Source: Cytidiella melzeri (Eukaryota; Basidiomycota; Agaricomycetes; Polyporales; Irpicaceae). From it: 64,000 nucleotides of DNA. Where the stretch lies: positions 18,514 to 82,513 of the forward strand of contig JABYQR010000204.1 in NCBI GenBank assembly GCA_022592445.1. The letters are read 5' to 3'. The translations under genes and the position numbers were made by a program. The first letter of the stretch is position 1. Every line of letters begins with the position of its first letter. Positions 29,867-42,308 of this stretch are shown here, piece after piece. The notes under the pieces are model-generated. The model had not been told where the DNA came from. It saw only the letters and a list, made by a program, of their open reading frames with translations, and ran no database searches.

Positions 29867-30898
29867 ATGGCCACCGCATCCGTCTACTCATCACCCGGTT
29901 TTGACTTCTCGAATACTGCTAGGTATGTTCCTGCACCGGCTAACCTGCCTGGATACTGAGAGCATTTTAGGAATCATTTCCTTGCAGACCGAGGAGTGCC
30001 TTTACCTAAGGCTACGAGCACGGGCACAACTATCGTAGGATGTCTCTTCAAGGACGGCATCGTCCTTGGTGCGGATACCCGAGCAACAGAAGGGCCCATT
30101 GTTGCTGACAAGAATTGTGAGAAGGTGTGATATCCCATTGTTGTTACGCCGAGCTATCGTTGATTACACTGCAACCAGATTCACTTCATTGCAGACAATA
30201 TTCGCTGCTGCGGTGCCGGTACCGCTGCAGACACAGAATTTACAACTGCTCTCATTGCTTCCAACGTGGAAATGCATACGCTCACGACAGGGCGAAAGCC
30301 TAGAGTTGTGACTGCAATGACTATGTTGAAGCAGATGCTCTTCCGGTATGTCTAGTTGTCTTGCTTGCATCAACGTATCGCGCGCTTACGCGAATGCAGA
30401 TACCAAGGGCACATCGGTGCTGCGCTCGTCCTTGGAGGCGTAGACATTACCGGGCCCCAACTGTTTACTATCCATCCACATGGCTCAACAGACAAGCTTC
30501 CGTACGTCACAATGGGCTCAGGAAGTCTCGCTGCCATGGCAATCTTCGAGTCACAGTGGAAGCCAGACATGGAGGTGCGTTGGCCTTTCACGCTTCCTTT
30601 ATTGTAGTGGTTAATTCGTTGATAGCGCGAGGAGGCTCTACAGCTTATCACTGCCGCCATATCCGCCGGTATCTTCAACGACTTGGGTTCCGGCTCAAAC
30701 GTCGACGCATGCGTCATCACTGCCGCTGGTACAGAAATGTTACGGAACTTTGTCAAGCCCAACGAACGAGTGGAGAAGGAGCGCCGGTATGTGTTTAGAA
30801 GAGGCACGACGGCGATTAAGGAGGAAAAGATCAAGCGGTGGGTGGTGGAGGAAGAGGAGATCAAGCCCGTTGGTGGCGAGGCAATGGATACGAGCTAA
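29867..30898 (+). CDS. PUP1: 20S proteasome subunit beta2 (beta type-7)
   Basis: Catalytic beta2 subunit (trypsin-like activity) of the 20S proteasome. 274 aa from five exons: 29867-29922, 29971-30124, 30179-30345, 30400-30574 and 30626-30898. A propeptide of about 30 residues precedes [22 protein letters not shown]; the Thr after that Gly becomes the N-terminal nucleophile on autocleavage. ADTRAT and then [21 protein letters not shown] are typical of beta2. The conserved [12 protein letters not shown] lies in exon 4, and the long C-terminal arm that wraps beta3 ends [14 protein letters not shown]. Length fits the family. Confidence 0.95.
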
Positions 30899-31086
30899 AC
30901 GAAAGTGTATCATTGCATGGAGATGAGACTGTGTCAATTGTAGTTATAATAGACATTTGCATGAAGAGTCGGAATCATAGACGTTAATGGCGCTTGCGTA
31001 TAATAGTGACGCCCATAGCACGGATTTTTATCTGTGCTGAGTCGCCAGCCTTTGCATCAGCGCACTTGCCTTCCACTTGACAAAAA

Positions 31087-32284
31087 ATGAGCAGAGGCGG
31101 TCGCGGCTTTTCTGGAGGGCGAGGCGGAGGTATGCATAAGCTCATTTTCTTTTCTCCGTGCTGACTAACCGTCTCGTTGACTTGCAGGTCGAGGTGGCGG
31201 TCGAGGCGGGTTCCAAAGACGAGAGGAAGGTCCGCCTGAACATGTACTTGGTGCATTTTTTGACTCCTTACGGTCGCAGCTGTTCGCTAACAACCATAAT
31301 ATCATTTGCTTCTACATTATGATTGGATACTTCCAACCATGAACCCCCTGCATCCTCAACAAAATTCATCGCCCGTGTGCACATCCTAATAATCACTCGC
31401 TCAACCTCATGCTCCCCCTTGGCTCTGGTCTCCCCATCCCCGCGAGCAGAAGTAGGCACATTCGTCCATGCTGTCGAGTCCCAGATGCTCTGCGCATCCT
31501 CTCTCACAAACCAAGTACCTCACTTCAACGCCCCAATCTACCTCTCCGCAAAGGATCCAAACGCTAGTGGTACGCCGTTTGCTTATTCTCCTACGTATCA
31601 AGCTCAGGATTTTGTTTTCTCTCGCTAGCCCCAATCCAGATAGGCAAACTCGACGAGATCCTCGGTCCCATTACTTCCGTTTACTTTTCCGTAACGATGC
31701 TCGACTCAGCAGGTGTCCCCGCAACATCGTTCAAACCAGGCGACAAAGTGTACATTAGCTCTGAAAAAGTTCTGCCCCTTGACCGGTTCTTACCAAAACC
31801 AAAGGTTATTGGCGGAGGTGAGTGCTTCCACATAAAACCAATACAGATGGTTCTTGTCGGCAGTGAGCTGTGAGATGGGATGTCTTGCGTTGCATTTTTC
31901 TAGCTTTGAGTGGCAGTGCCGTAGTTGCTTCGGCAAGGAATTGGGAGAGGCCACAACGCAGAAAAGCACCATCCACAGCTCCATAATCAGATAGTGCCAT
32001 TGACTAACTTCCGTTCCCTTTCCTTAGTCAAGAAACGCGGCGCAGGCCGTGGCGGGTTTGGCGGCCGCGGTGCCCCTCGCGGGCGCGGTTCATTTGGAGA
32101 TCGCGGAGGACGTGGTGGTTCGTTCGGCAGAGGTGGAGGACGTGGAGGCTCATTTGGTGGTGGACGAGGTGGCGGAGGAGGGTTTGGCGGAGGCCGCGGA
32201 GGTGGGCGTGGTGTGCCAAGTAGAGGAGGATTTGGACGGGGTGGAGGTGGAGGACGGGGGAGGGGTGGCTTCAGAGGATCATAA
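31087..32284 (+). CDS. GAR1: H/ACA snoRNP protein Gar1
   Basis: RNA-binding subunit of the H/ACA small nucleolar RNP, which makes pseudouridine in rRNA and snRNA. 223 aa from five exons: 31087-31129, 31188-31250, 31450-31569, 31629-31817 and 32028-32284. An N-terminal RGG box ([14 protein letters not shown]) is split by intron 1. The core Gar1/Naf1 barrel has [48 protein letters not shown] and [10 protein letters not shown], then [12 protein letters not shown] long C-terminal GAR domain fills exon 5 (RGG and FGGG repeats). Introns 2 (199 bp) and 4 (210 bp) are long for this window, but I could not find convincing snoRNA boxes in them. Confidence 0.95.
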
Positions 32285-32916
32285 TGTATGTGCGTGTGTT
32301 TTTGCGATTATAGCGAGGTGCAGAGGCTCGTGCTATCATCTTTGTCGCTCTGTGTCTGCCAAAATTAACTGTTCTTGTGCTCTTCCTTTGCCCACCGGCT
32401 CAGGAATCGTCTCGGTCGAGCTTGATAGCGAGGGTGACATATCGAGTGGTATGCATCGCTAATATTTGATGTCTGCGTCCTTCTACTCAATCTTTCTACA
32501 CAAGAATCCACTCTTTCAAACCCTCCGCCGGCTGCGTGACGAGCGACATTGTGGTAGTAAAGATCAATCAACCTCTACATCCCAACCTGCCAGCCATCAT
32601 GAATATCGACAAGTATTCAAGTCTGCAAAGAGTAAGGTCATCTGTGGCGTAGCGGTTTCGTTGTAGTGCGCAGAAATAGAACAGGCTCAAAAAGACGTGC
32701 GCTGCTCGAGCGTATACGGCTGCGTCTCGCTCTACCTGTTGTCATCGAAGGCCTGATCTTCTGCGCACGGTCAGATGACAATGAAGATTGAGCATTGGTT
32801 CGTAACACGTCCGCACGCTCCGTCCGAGTGTTTATTGTCTCGCATTTGTGGCGGCCTTGCCTCCGTTCTTGCATTCCCTAGGATAGCGGCACAAGAGATG
32901 GAAACGATTGGAACCT
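32285..32916. other. Intergenic stretch between convergent GAR1 and Mis14 genes
   Basis: No gene or RNA gene recognised; it should contain the 3' UTRs and poly(A) sites of both convergent genes. Confidence 0.5.
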
Positions 32917-33886
32917 TTAGGGTTTCAGAGCTTTAATCTCCTTTGTAACAGTCTTAAGGCGCTCTGAGCGGACGTGTTGCAATTGCACCGACTGCGGCAT
33001 AGTGAAGAGCCAGCTTGAGTGAACAACGCTGATGCTGGCAAGGCAACACGCACCTGTTGGAGCTCATCCACAATAGAAAACGTCCGCTTGGCCACATCTT
33101 GTACTTCCTCACTGACTGCAACACCGCATAGGATCAAGTCAGACGGGGTCCACGAATTTTCGATCAGGCCACTCACCGCCAACATCCTGCTCATCTCTCT
33201 CCTCAACATGCATTCCACGTCTCTGTATGATATCGCGCTCAAACTCTTCGCGCTCGTCTTCGTCCACTGCCATCCTCGCCTCCACCAGTTCCCCAACTAG
33301 GCGCTCCACTTCCTTCGGTTTCTCGCGCCTTTTTCGGCCTATCTCACCATCCCATTGGAGAGATTGGTCAGAGAGAGACCATATATGTCTGTCTAGAGCT
33401 TCGTCGAAGGGAAGCCGACCGCCTTGGGGTGTTTTGAGTCTTACATTTCGGAAAGGAGAGAAGGGAACAGACCTTGCTCATCCTCGTCCATATCTTCAAA
33501 ATTACGTCCGTTTACGCGAAGATTTTTGCTTGCCATCTCGAATGTCCTCTCTATGAACTATCGGAAATCAAAGGCACATTGTTGGCCGTGTTGCTTTGAG
33601 TAGATGAGAGTGAAGTGCGAAAGGGACGGATGAACGTACTCTCTTAAGATGTCCACGCAAGGCCTCCTTACTCGCCTCGTCTTTCTTCTCTCTCTTCATC
33701 CTTCGAGCAGCATAGGGCTGAGGGTCACCTTGCGGTCAACAAGACACTGAACACGTACGAGTCTTCGAGCTCCTTCATTGCAGCTTCGACATAGGATGTC
33801 TTGATGCGCTCCCAGTCCTGAAGGGTGTCGACAGAGATGCGGGGGACGTCTTCACGCTCGCGTTCGGGTTGTGTTTGGTCGGTCAT
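32917..33886 (-). CDS. Kinetochore protein Mis14/Nsl1 (MIND complex subunit)
   Basis: 225 aa from six exons on the minus strand: 33886-33755, 33717-33640, 33557-33473, 33422-33177, 33115-33054 and 32991-32917 (phases close). The start is MTDQTQPEREREDVPRISVD. The Mis14-like region reads FIERTFEMASKNLRVNGRNF and LPFDEALDRHIWSLSDQSLQ, followed by a charged helix KRREKPKEVERLVGELVEARM. The end is a short coiled segment LQHVRSERLKTVTKEIKALKP. In yeasts this subunit joins Mis12/Mtw1, Nnf1 and Dsn1 to link centromeric chromatin to the Ndc80 complex. The family call rests on recalled motifs (PFDEALD, a basic helix and overall size), so it is good but not certain. It shares a 159 bp promoter with the ALDH gene. 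Confidence 0.72.
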
Positions 33887-34045
33887 GGTGGGATACGAGA
33901 GAGCTCGAACGCGTCGCGTGTCGTCACAGCGAAGAGGCGCCAAGATAAGATATAACTTGAAACTAAACCTGTTTCCTTTCTGCCCTGCCCTCGATTGCGA
34001 CCAAATCTTTGCAACACCGACGACAGTGACCACAGAAACACAGCG
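33887..34045. promoter_or_regulatory. Shared divergent promoter of the Mis14 and ALDH genes
   Basis: Only 159 bp lie between the two start codons (33886 on minus, 34046 on plus). No clear TATA box is present; transcription must start for both genes within or beyond this short gap. Confidence 0.5.
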
Positions 34046-36893
34046 ATGAGCTTTAGCAACACCACGCAGACGACTATCTCCCCACACAACCAGCACCCAC
34101 TCGTCATAAGACAGTACCCGTCCACGCAGGACATTGACACTCTCATTAAGCAAGCAGCGGAGGCACAGAAGCTATGGGCAGCGACTCCTCTTCAACAGCG
34201 CATTGAGATCGGACATCGCTTCATTGTAAGTCTCAGCAATAATAGATGATTTCTGCATTCTCATGGTGCTCGAAGGACGAGTTCAAGAAAACCGCGGATG
34301 AGGTACCCATGGAGCTCACTCTCCAGATGGGCAGGCATGTCTCCTGCTACACAAAATCTGCTTTTTTAATTTCTCACCCAGCATCCAGGCCGGTATCCCA
34401 GGTAGCAGGCGAGGTCAAAGGCTTTCTCGATCGTGCCGCGTACATGCTCTCTATCGCAGAATCGTCCCTTCAAGACGTCTCACTCGCCGACACGGATAAG
34501 CCGGGATTCAAGCGATTCATCAAGCGCGTCCCCCTCGGCGTTGTCCTCGTTGTGGCCCCCTGGAAGTAAGCATATTTGTCTTTTGTTGAATTCGTCGTGC
34601 TGACCACACCAACAGCTATCCGTACCTCGTTACCGTCAACTCTGTTCTTCCTGCACTCATCGCAGGCAACTCAGTCCTCATTAAACCCTCTCCCCAGACT
34701 CCGCTTGCAGCTGAGCGATTTGTGACTGCACTTATTAGAGCAGGTGTACCCAAATCGGCTGTTGCTGTGCGTCCAGGCCCAGTTCCTTGCCATCTCTTAG
34801 TCTGACAGCCATATCTTGTTAGACCCTACATCTCACACTCACTCAAACCCAATACGCCGCCTCCCACCCGCTGATTTCCTTTGTCTCTTTCACAGGAAGT
34901 GTTGCAGGCGGACGGGGTATTGAACAGGCTGTAGTCAATGGTAGTGGAGATGTCCTCAAGGCAAACTTCCAAGCAGCAGGCGGCGGGCAGGGTGAGAGGG
35001 TAGGATTGAAGGGTGTCGGTCTGGAGGTAAGTGCTATACCTTTTGCATCGCTCTATCATATCCGCTTGGCTATCCGTAGGCTGGAGGACATGTTTCCCTA
35101 CTACCTGGGACTCATGTTTGCTGGCTTGACACTGCCGCTTGTCTATCTTCCCACTGGACCACGCGAAGGGATAGCGGTTTACGAATACTGATTTTTTCCC
35201 ATCGTGTCACGGAGTTCTTCACTGGACCTTTCGTTCGAATACTACAATCGTCTAACCACACTCATAGCTAGGAGGGAAGGATCCCGCTTATGTACGTTCG
35301 GATGCCGATTTGGATTATACTGTTGCGGAGTTGGTCGACGGTGCGCCCTCATTCAATCCACTCTCTTCCCTGTTTTGTCTTGCTATTCCCAGGGCTGGCA
35401 TGGATGCGCTCGGCCTGGGCCAGCACCAATATTGTCGCTCCCAACTAGAATGCCTGCTATGAGAAATGCTCTTCCCCACTTTCCGAGATCCGACCAATTG
35501 TGCAACTAATATCGATCCTCAGGCGCGTTCTACAACTCCGGGCAAAGCTGCTGTGCCATCGAGGTAAGCTGTGGACTGAATTTTAAGTAGGGCCCTTCTA
35601 CGCAGACTGCCCGTAAACAGCTGGAGTAGGTGGCTATTCGCCATGGTCCTCCCCTGTCGGGCGCTGTCGTCTTTTCTGTCGATTTCGGAAAGCAGTTACT
35701 GACCAGCATTCCCCACATTTCCTTCAATAGAGAATATACGTCCACAAGGATGTGTACGAGCCGTTTGTGGAAAAGTTTGTCGAGCTGACTAAGGTGAGTG
35801 ATTGTGTCTGTCCATCTGTCATCCGTACCAATATGGGCGAAGTGAAGTACATCCTGATCATTTGTTTCATTTACTGTCTCGCGATGCATTTGGGCTTTCA
35901 ACGAGTAGAAGTATAAGCTGGGAGATCCTACCCTTCCGGAGACAAACCTCGGTCCTGTCGTCAGCATTGCGAGCGCAGAGAGAATCAAAAAGCAAGTAAC
36001 GGCTGCGCGTGAGTACAGGTTCTCCACGCGGTTCATTTTTTCAGAATCTTCTTGGTTTTTCTTGACTTTGAATTGGCCCGTCATGAATTCTTGTTCCTGC
36101 TATACAGTAATAACGTATCTTCTGGACAGTCCAAACAGGCGCAAAGGCTCTCATACCTGAAGATCTGTTTCCCATAGCAAAGCCGTGCGTAAATCTATCT
36201 CCATGAATTTGACCTAGAGTACAGCTAATCACACCGCGATGGATTACAGTGGAACCGCGTACGTCGCTCCGCAGGTGCTTGTTGACGTCAATCACAGTGC
36301 GTAGTATGCTGCTGACATTCTCGAACTGGTACTCAACTATCTGTGCTTGTGGTAGCCATGGTTGTGATGATGGAGGAGACGTTTGGCCCTGTCGTTGGTG
36401 TCATGAAGGTTTGTAGATATCTCCTACTTCCTCAACACCACTTCGCGAACATACAACTGACGAACACACCGGAATGACATTGGTTTGACAGGTCTCTTCG
36501 GATGACGAAGCATTGAAGCTTATGAATGACTCGCCGTATGGGCTGACGGCGTCAGTATGGACTAACGCAGAGAAGAACGAAGCGAGCGAAAGAGCCTTTG
36601 CAAAATTTGTGGATGAGCTGGAAACAGGAACTGTGTTCTTGAATCGGTGTGTCTGTTGTTTCTCAGGTGCAGTAGTCCACAGTTACTAATGCGAATGAAC
36701 AACAGATGCGACTACCTGGATCCAGCGCTCGCGTGGACGGGTGTCAAGAACAGTGGGCGAGGCGTATCGTTGAGCAAGTTTGGTGAGTATTACCACTTGC
36801 GTCGAAGTGCAGCTATCTGCTGATTTGTTATGCGAAGGGTATGACCAGCTGACGAGAGCCAAGTCCGTTCATATGAAGATCAAGACGTCGTAG
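34046..36893 (+). CDS. NAD(P)-dependent aldehyde dehydrogenase family protein
   Basis: Oxidises an aldehyde to the acid; the substrate is unknown. A multi-exon ALDH of normal fold order: RFIDEFKKTADEVPMELTLQMGRPVS, PLGVVLVVAPWNYPY (cofactor pocket), SVLIKPSPQTPLAAERF, ISFVSFTGSVAGGRGI, LELGGKDPAYV (general-base Glu), GAFYNSGQSCCAIERIYVH (catalytic Cys), EETFGPVVGVM and LTASVWTN, ending GYDQLTRAKSVHMKIKTS. Early exons: 34046-34225, 34276-34334, 34389-34565, 34616-34766, and a long exon from 34823 to about 35027. The second intron (34335-34388) has a GC-AG boundary. The C-terminal CDYLDPALAWTGVKNSG replaces the more usual FGG motif. Confidence 0.92.
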
Positions 36894-37461
36894 GGCGTCG
36901 TAATTATAGGTGGCAGGAATGCCGAAATGAGAGAACCGGTACAAACATGTAGTCTACCTGCGATATCAATGCTACTCTATTGCTTGTCCTTGACGCGGGC
37001 CTTTGGATTGACCCCACAAGTTACCACTCTTGCCTCGCGTCCTATGATTCTGGAGCAACTGTCTCGCTACCCTGAAGTGTGCCCTTTCTCATACTCTGCT
37101 TTACACATTGCAAATCCTCCATCTCCACTAGTTACTTGGCTCGTGCTCATGTAAGTCCTGATTGCTAGAATCATGCACTAGAAGCCCAGCTCCTTCGGAC
37201 GACGGCAAGATCGTCGTGAACCTGTCGATGACATGGCTCCTCGTTGAAGAAAGTGGAGATATGAGCCGTTTCCGATCGTGTAGCAGCGAGAGGATGACGC
37301 GGGTGCAGACAATTGCAGTACGCGTTGAAGTCTACCTTGTTACATGAGGAATAGTCGTAAGTAGGTGTTAGTGTATTATATGCGGAGAGGAGGGAAGGAA
37401 AGACATGGCGTACGTGGCGAGCCATTTGGCTAAAGCGGGCTGGGGAGGCGTCGATGGGTCA
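36894..37461. other. Intergenic stretch between convergent genes
   Basis: No gene recognised; presumably 3' UTRs of the ALDH gene and of the DUF6533 gene on the other strand. Confidence 0.45.
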
Positions 37462-39051
37462 CTACAGAAGACGCTCTGATGGAGGAAGATGTACAGGACC
37501 GAGGATGCGTACAAGAACGTTTCTCAGGAATATGACTGATATAACATCCGAGGCCAATGCAGGTTAGGGAGATTACAATATTGAGAACTCACGAAGAATA
37601 TACACATGAAAGAGTAGTCCTTAGAGAGAGAGAAGTTGGTATATATGCATGAAAGGAATGTCTGATAGCATACAGACCGTTGTACGGCAAGTAAAGAGCT
37701 TGTACGACGTACAATAGGAGAGTGAAGACGCGTAATTCAACGCATGATTGAAATGTAACTCACGATGCTGGATAACCTTAAACGCTGTCAGGCCACCGAC
37801 GACTGGAAGGTACGTCTATATAATCGTCTGACCGCACCAAGAATTTGGCTGATATATTAGAGACCATACTCACTATTTTCGGAGACCAAGACGAGCATGT
37901 AAGCAAAGATGACGATAATTGAAGCTTCTTGGTAAGATGGCAGCTGTGTAGGGCCCATTTTCTGGGCATCCATCTGTACAAGGGACAACATTAATGACAT
38001 GAAGATCATGAGAATAGTGGAAGGTACTGACAGGATAGCGACTTGATTTCAAGCTCTACATAATGCAACCCGATACGATGACAATCTAATGTGCCGGAGA
38101 ACTTCCATCAGCGTTCATGCACATTCGAACCTGTATTTGTGCCGGGTGATATATAAAGATCCACCTGAATACTCCGACACTACGGCAAAGGGGGAACACG
38201 AAGGCATGTTTCAAGGAGAATCACACACGTATCGGTTTATCGCGAAGGGAATACCGACTCACCGACAAAAGGGTGCACAGGAAGATCTGCACCCAGCGCT
38301 TCCGCTGAAAATGGCATATGTGCGAATCACCATTATAACTGCGAACAAGACAAATTAGTACACTGGAAGTATTGTAGGATGCGAGGGAGAACGTATAAGC
38401 CACAGGCACGTTCGAATATGGGATCAGCGATCCGCAGTTAGCATTAAGGTTCTCGAGCAGGAAGAAACCGCAGCAGAGGGTGGAGAAGTAGATATATCAG
38501 TAAAGGACGATGATGAACGTACTTTCCGCGATGAAAACTCCGGAGACGATCAGCCCTAGAGGGTACGCAAACTGAATGTAAGACTTCTGCGGCACGACAA
38601 GACCACGGGATGAAAGGTAAATAGCGACATTACCCTTGCATGTGACAAGCGTGAAGTTCCGTAGACTGACCTGTGGATCCGGCGAAAAAAAGCTTTTTTA
38701 GCAACATCTCTTGACAAACGGCTACGGTACTCGCACATACCTCGGATGTTTGTCCTGTCGTTAAAGCTGCCGAGAGACGAGTAAAGTGTCCGTAGTACGA
38801 ACTGGCGGAGAAGCAGGACACAGTCTACCGTGAAGAGACAACAACGTATCAATGAAAGGGGGATAGCGATTGAGGAAGAAGAGGATGGTTCCTATGTTCC
38901 ATGATTGTGACCATACGAGAGAGACCTAGAAGCGCAATATGGGTTATCAAACGAGATTATGTAGCGGATCTTCCCCTACCTCATACACAAATGTGCAAAG
39001 ATAGTCGTAAGCCTGTGTTCGGTGACTGTTCAGTCTAGCGCTGGCACGCAT
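37462..39051 (-). CDS. DUF6533-type seven-helix membrane protein
   Basis: Minus-strand gene read from family landmarks in order. Start MRASARLNSHRTQ then YDYLCTFVYE (39051-38980). After a 56 bp intron, VSLVWSQSWNIGTILFFLNR and YPPFIDTLLSLH, the DUF6533 hallmark (about 38920-38835). Then SYIQFAYPLGLIVSGVF, VIRTYAIFS (about 38320), ASIIVIFAYMLVLVSEN (about 37880), LTAFKVIQH (about 37780) and a final RNVLVRILGPVHLPPSERLL with stop at 37462-37464. Several internal exon borders are unclear and I could not build a phase-checked model, so small defects cannot be excluded. Function unknown; predicted integral membrane protein. Confidence 0.6.
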
Positions 39052-39769
39052 GAAGAAATAACGTCGTGTACTGACGAGTAGCGTGGCAAAGGTAGGGTAC
39101 GAAGAGCTATAAAACATATAAACAATCACAATACTATGCTTGTCGTGGACGTCAATTGCGCCGACAAGCTGACCTGCGATGGTGTCAATGCGGAGTGGAC
39201 CTTCAGGATGTTACGGTCCAGAGTCGTGGCATGGGATATGTCTTATGGAGCTCGCCCTGCACGGTGAGCAGCCGCAGCGTTATCGAGTGGTGGTCAAAAG
39301 TAAGACTTGACTAGCTGAATTCTAACCATGAAAATTCAATGGTACACTGCGGCTTATTTGCTGGTGCCAACAAACTCACCTCTCAACAACATACCTGATG
39401 CGCGGGATGACGGTGAGACAGATGCACGTTGATGGCTTGACGTTCACCGGCAGTTATGGTGCAAGAAAACGACCTTTGCATTGAGAGAATGACACTGGCT
39501 GTGTGCTCGCCGTCAAGCACAGTGAGCTTGAGCTTTCGCCATCGAGAAAAACCGTGACAGTCAATCGTCACAGCGACGATGTCACAGGGTTGAACGTGCG
39601 GGATATCCACGTGATGTGACGTCACGCACCTAGGGTTCGAGTGCATCCACCTAGAATTTGGCAGAAAACGACTTTCTCTTAAGCCACGAGTCGCCCGCTT
39701 TCTCTTCTTCTGCACTCCCCATCTACGAGCTCACCGTCTACTGCTCGTCTCTCCTCCTACAATTCAAGA
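39052..39769. other. Spacer and promoter region upstream of glycogen synthase
   Basis: Divergent spacer between the DUF6533 gene and glycogen synthase. No gene recognised; it carries the motif pair described at 39608-39624. Confidence 0.45.
39608..39624 (+). promoter_or_regulatory. CACGTG and TGACGTCA motifs upstream of glycogen synthase
   Basis: A bHLH-type CACGTG (39608-39613) is followed four bases later by a perfect palindromic CRE, TGACGTCA (39617-39624), about 145 bp before the ATG. CRE sites bind ATF/CREB-type bZIP factors that often answer to PKA or stress MAP kinase signals in fungi, which would suit a glycogen gene. The role is inferred. Confidence 0.45.
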
Positions 39770-42308
39770 ATGGCGTCAGAACCAGCAGTCAAGCGCGATG
39801 TGCGGAACCCTCTTCTCTTCGAGTGTGCTTGGGAGGTCGCCAACAAGGTGGGCGGGATCTACACCGTCATCAAGACGAAGGTCCCCGTCACCGTGTCAGA
39901 GTATGGCGATAGATACTGTCTTATTGGCCCGCTCAGCTACAAGACTGCCCCCATGGAGGTTGAGGCTCAGGAACCCTCTGATCCTCACCTCGCCGCTACC
40001 CTCGATGCTCTTCGCAGCGCAGGTGTCAAGTGTCTATACGGACGATGGCTCGTCGAGGGCGCGCCTCGAGTCCTACTCTTTGACACTGGCAGTCAGTACT
40101 CCCGTCTTGACGAGTGGAAAGGCGATCTCTGGAATCTTGCCGGCATTCCCACCCCACCCAACGATCATGAGACAAACGAGACGATCGTGTTCGGCTATAT
40201 AGTTGCATGGTTTCTGGGGGAGGTAGAAACACTTACACCTTTCCTTCAATCAACCATTGATCGCTCTCTTATCTTTGACAGTACGTCTCGCGTCAGCTGA
40301 CAACCGCGGTCATCGCCCACTTCCACGAGTGGCAGGCCGGTCTTGCCATCCCTCTCTGCCGCAAGCGTCATATCGACGTCACTACTGTCTTCACTACCCA
40401 TGCTACCTTGCTTGGTCGATACCTCTGTGCAGGCAGCGTCGATTTCTATAACAACCTTCAGTACTTTGATGTCGATCACGAGGCGGGCAAGCGCGGGATT
40501 TACCACCGATACTGTGTTGAGCGTTCTTCGGCGCACTGTGCAGATGTCTTTACGACCGTCTCGCACATTACCGCGTATGAGTCTGAGCATCTCCTCAAGC
40601 GCAAACCTGATGGCGTGCTCCCGAACGGACTTAACGTCGTCAAATTCCAAGCCATGCACGAGTTCCAGAACCTGCATGCCGCCGCCAAAGCCAAAATACA
40701 TGAGTTTGTTAGAGGTCATTTTTATGGGCATTTTGATTTCGACCTCGACAATACGCTTTATGTAAGCCTTATCAATGAAATTTCCGTGTGATGCTTACAG
40801 CACCGTAGATGTTCACCGCTGGCCGTTACGAGTATCGTAACAAGGGAGTGGATATGTTTATAGAGGGTCTCGCTCGTAAGTTGTTTAGATACCTTGTGTT
40901 TTTCATGCATATAATCGCCTTGCAGGTCTTAATTACCGCCTGAAGAAGTCTGGCTCAAACACAACCGTCGTTGCATTCATCATCATGCCTGCGCAAACTC
41001 AATCCTATACCATAGATGCGTTGAAAGGCCAAGCTGTGACTAAACAATTACGCGACACCGTAACAGAAATCCAGAACAAGATCGGGCAGCGACTTTTTGA
41101 CCACGCTATGCGGTCCAACGGGTAGGTCACTCATTCTCGTATTGTATACTCATCTTATGAGTTTATAGCGAACACGGTACATTGCCGACTCCAGCTGACC
41201 TCCTGTCAGATGAGGACAAGGTTCTTCTCAAGCGTCGTATCTTTGCTCTCAAGCGCAACCAGCTGCCGCCTGTGACGACGCACAACATGGCAGATGATAA
41301 CAGCGACCCGATCTTGAATCAGATTCGTCGTGTACAGCTCTTCAACCACTCGAGCGACCGCGTCAAACTTGTGTTCCACCCTGACTTTCTTAACTCCAAC
41401 AACCCTATTCTGGGCATGGACTACGAGGAGTTCGTGCGTGGTTGTCATCTCGGTGTCTTCCCAAGTTATTACGAGCCATGGGGATACACCCCGGCGGAAT
41501 GTACGGTCATGGGCATTCCATCGGTCACTACGAACCTGTCAGGATTTGGATGCTTCATGCAAGATCTCATCGAGCGCCCGCAGGACGAAGGTTGCTACAT
41601 TATAGACCGTCGCAGCCAGTCGGTGGAGGAGTCTGTCAATCAGCTGACAGACCACATGTTCACCTTCGTGAACAAGACTCGCCGCCAGCGTATCAACCAA
41701 CGGAACCGCGTTGAGCGGCTGAGCCCGCTTCTGGACTGGAAGAACCTGGGTATTGAGTACTCAAAGGCACGCCAGCTGGCTCTGAGGAGAGCGTATCCTG
41801 ACGCGTTCTACGGTACCGCCGAAGGCGATGAGGAGGAGTTTGACTTCAGCGGCATGGAGAGAGTGATGCCAAACTCGGTACCTGCCAGTCCGCGCTACAG
41901 AATGTCGGGGATCGCGACTCCAGGCGATCTCGGCACGCTCACTGAGGAGGTTCGTGGCTGCTTTATCTTGCTGTGGGGAGTGGACTTACGTCTATATAGA
42001 TGCAGTCTTTGAGCACGAGCGACTATCGGGGAGGTTTCCCTTGGCCCTCATCAACTGAGGACGAAGAAGAGGGTTATCCCTTGTAAGATTATTCTCGTAT
42101 TCGCTGTGTTCTCGCTGAAATATCCCTCTATAGCCCTCTCGTTATGAAGGTCAGATCCCGCACCAGCTCGGTGTATTCAGGAGCCAGCACACCCGGTGGG
42201 GGCAAGTCGAACAGCTTGAGCGAGAGCGATTTGCGCAAGGCGGATGCTGCGCTCAGCCATGTGCACGATGACCAGGTAGAGACGAACGGCATCAATGGGA
42301 AGCACTGA
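39770..42308 (+). CDS. GSY1: Glycogen [starch] synthase, glycosyltransferase family 3
   Basis: Adds glucose from UDP-glucose to glycogen in the cytosol. 744 aa from seven exons: 39770-40222, 40282-40761, 40809-40875, 40926-41121, 41169-41949, 42000-42082 and 42134-42308 (phases close). Family marks: [20 protein letters not shown] (UDP-glucose loop), [55 protein letters not shown], and [19 protein letters not shown] with the catalytic Glu residues. The arginine cluster [20 protein letters not shown] matches the glucose-6-phosphate switch of yeast Gsy2. The C-terminal tail ([26 protein letters not shown]) offers the clustered Ser/Thr sites by which kinases inhibit the enzyme. The gene symbol is used generically. 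Confidence 0.96.

Noticed and set aside
31251..32027. Possible snoRNAs in the long introns 2 and 4 of GAR1
   Set aside because: An AGAAAA word and ACA triplets occur, but no two-hairpin H/ACA fold with correct spacing and no C/D box pair could be supported by eye.
32049..32462. Second long frame across the GAR1 last exon
   Set aside because: A by-product of the repetitive GGC/GGT codons of the GAR domain.
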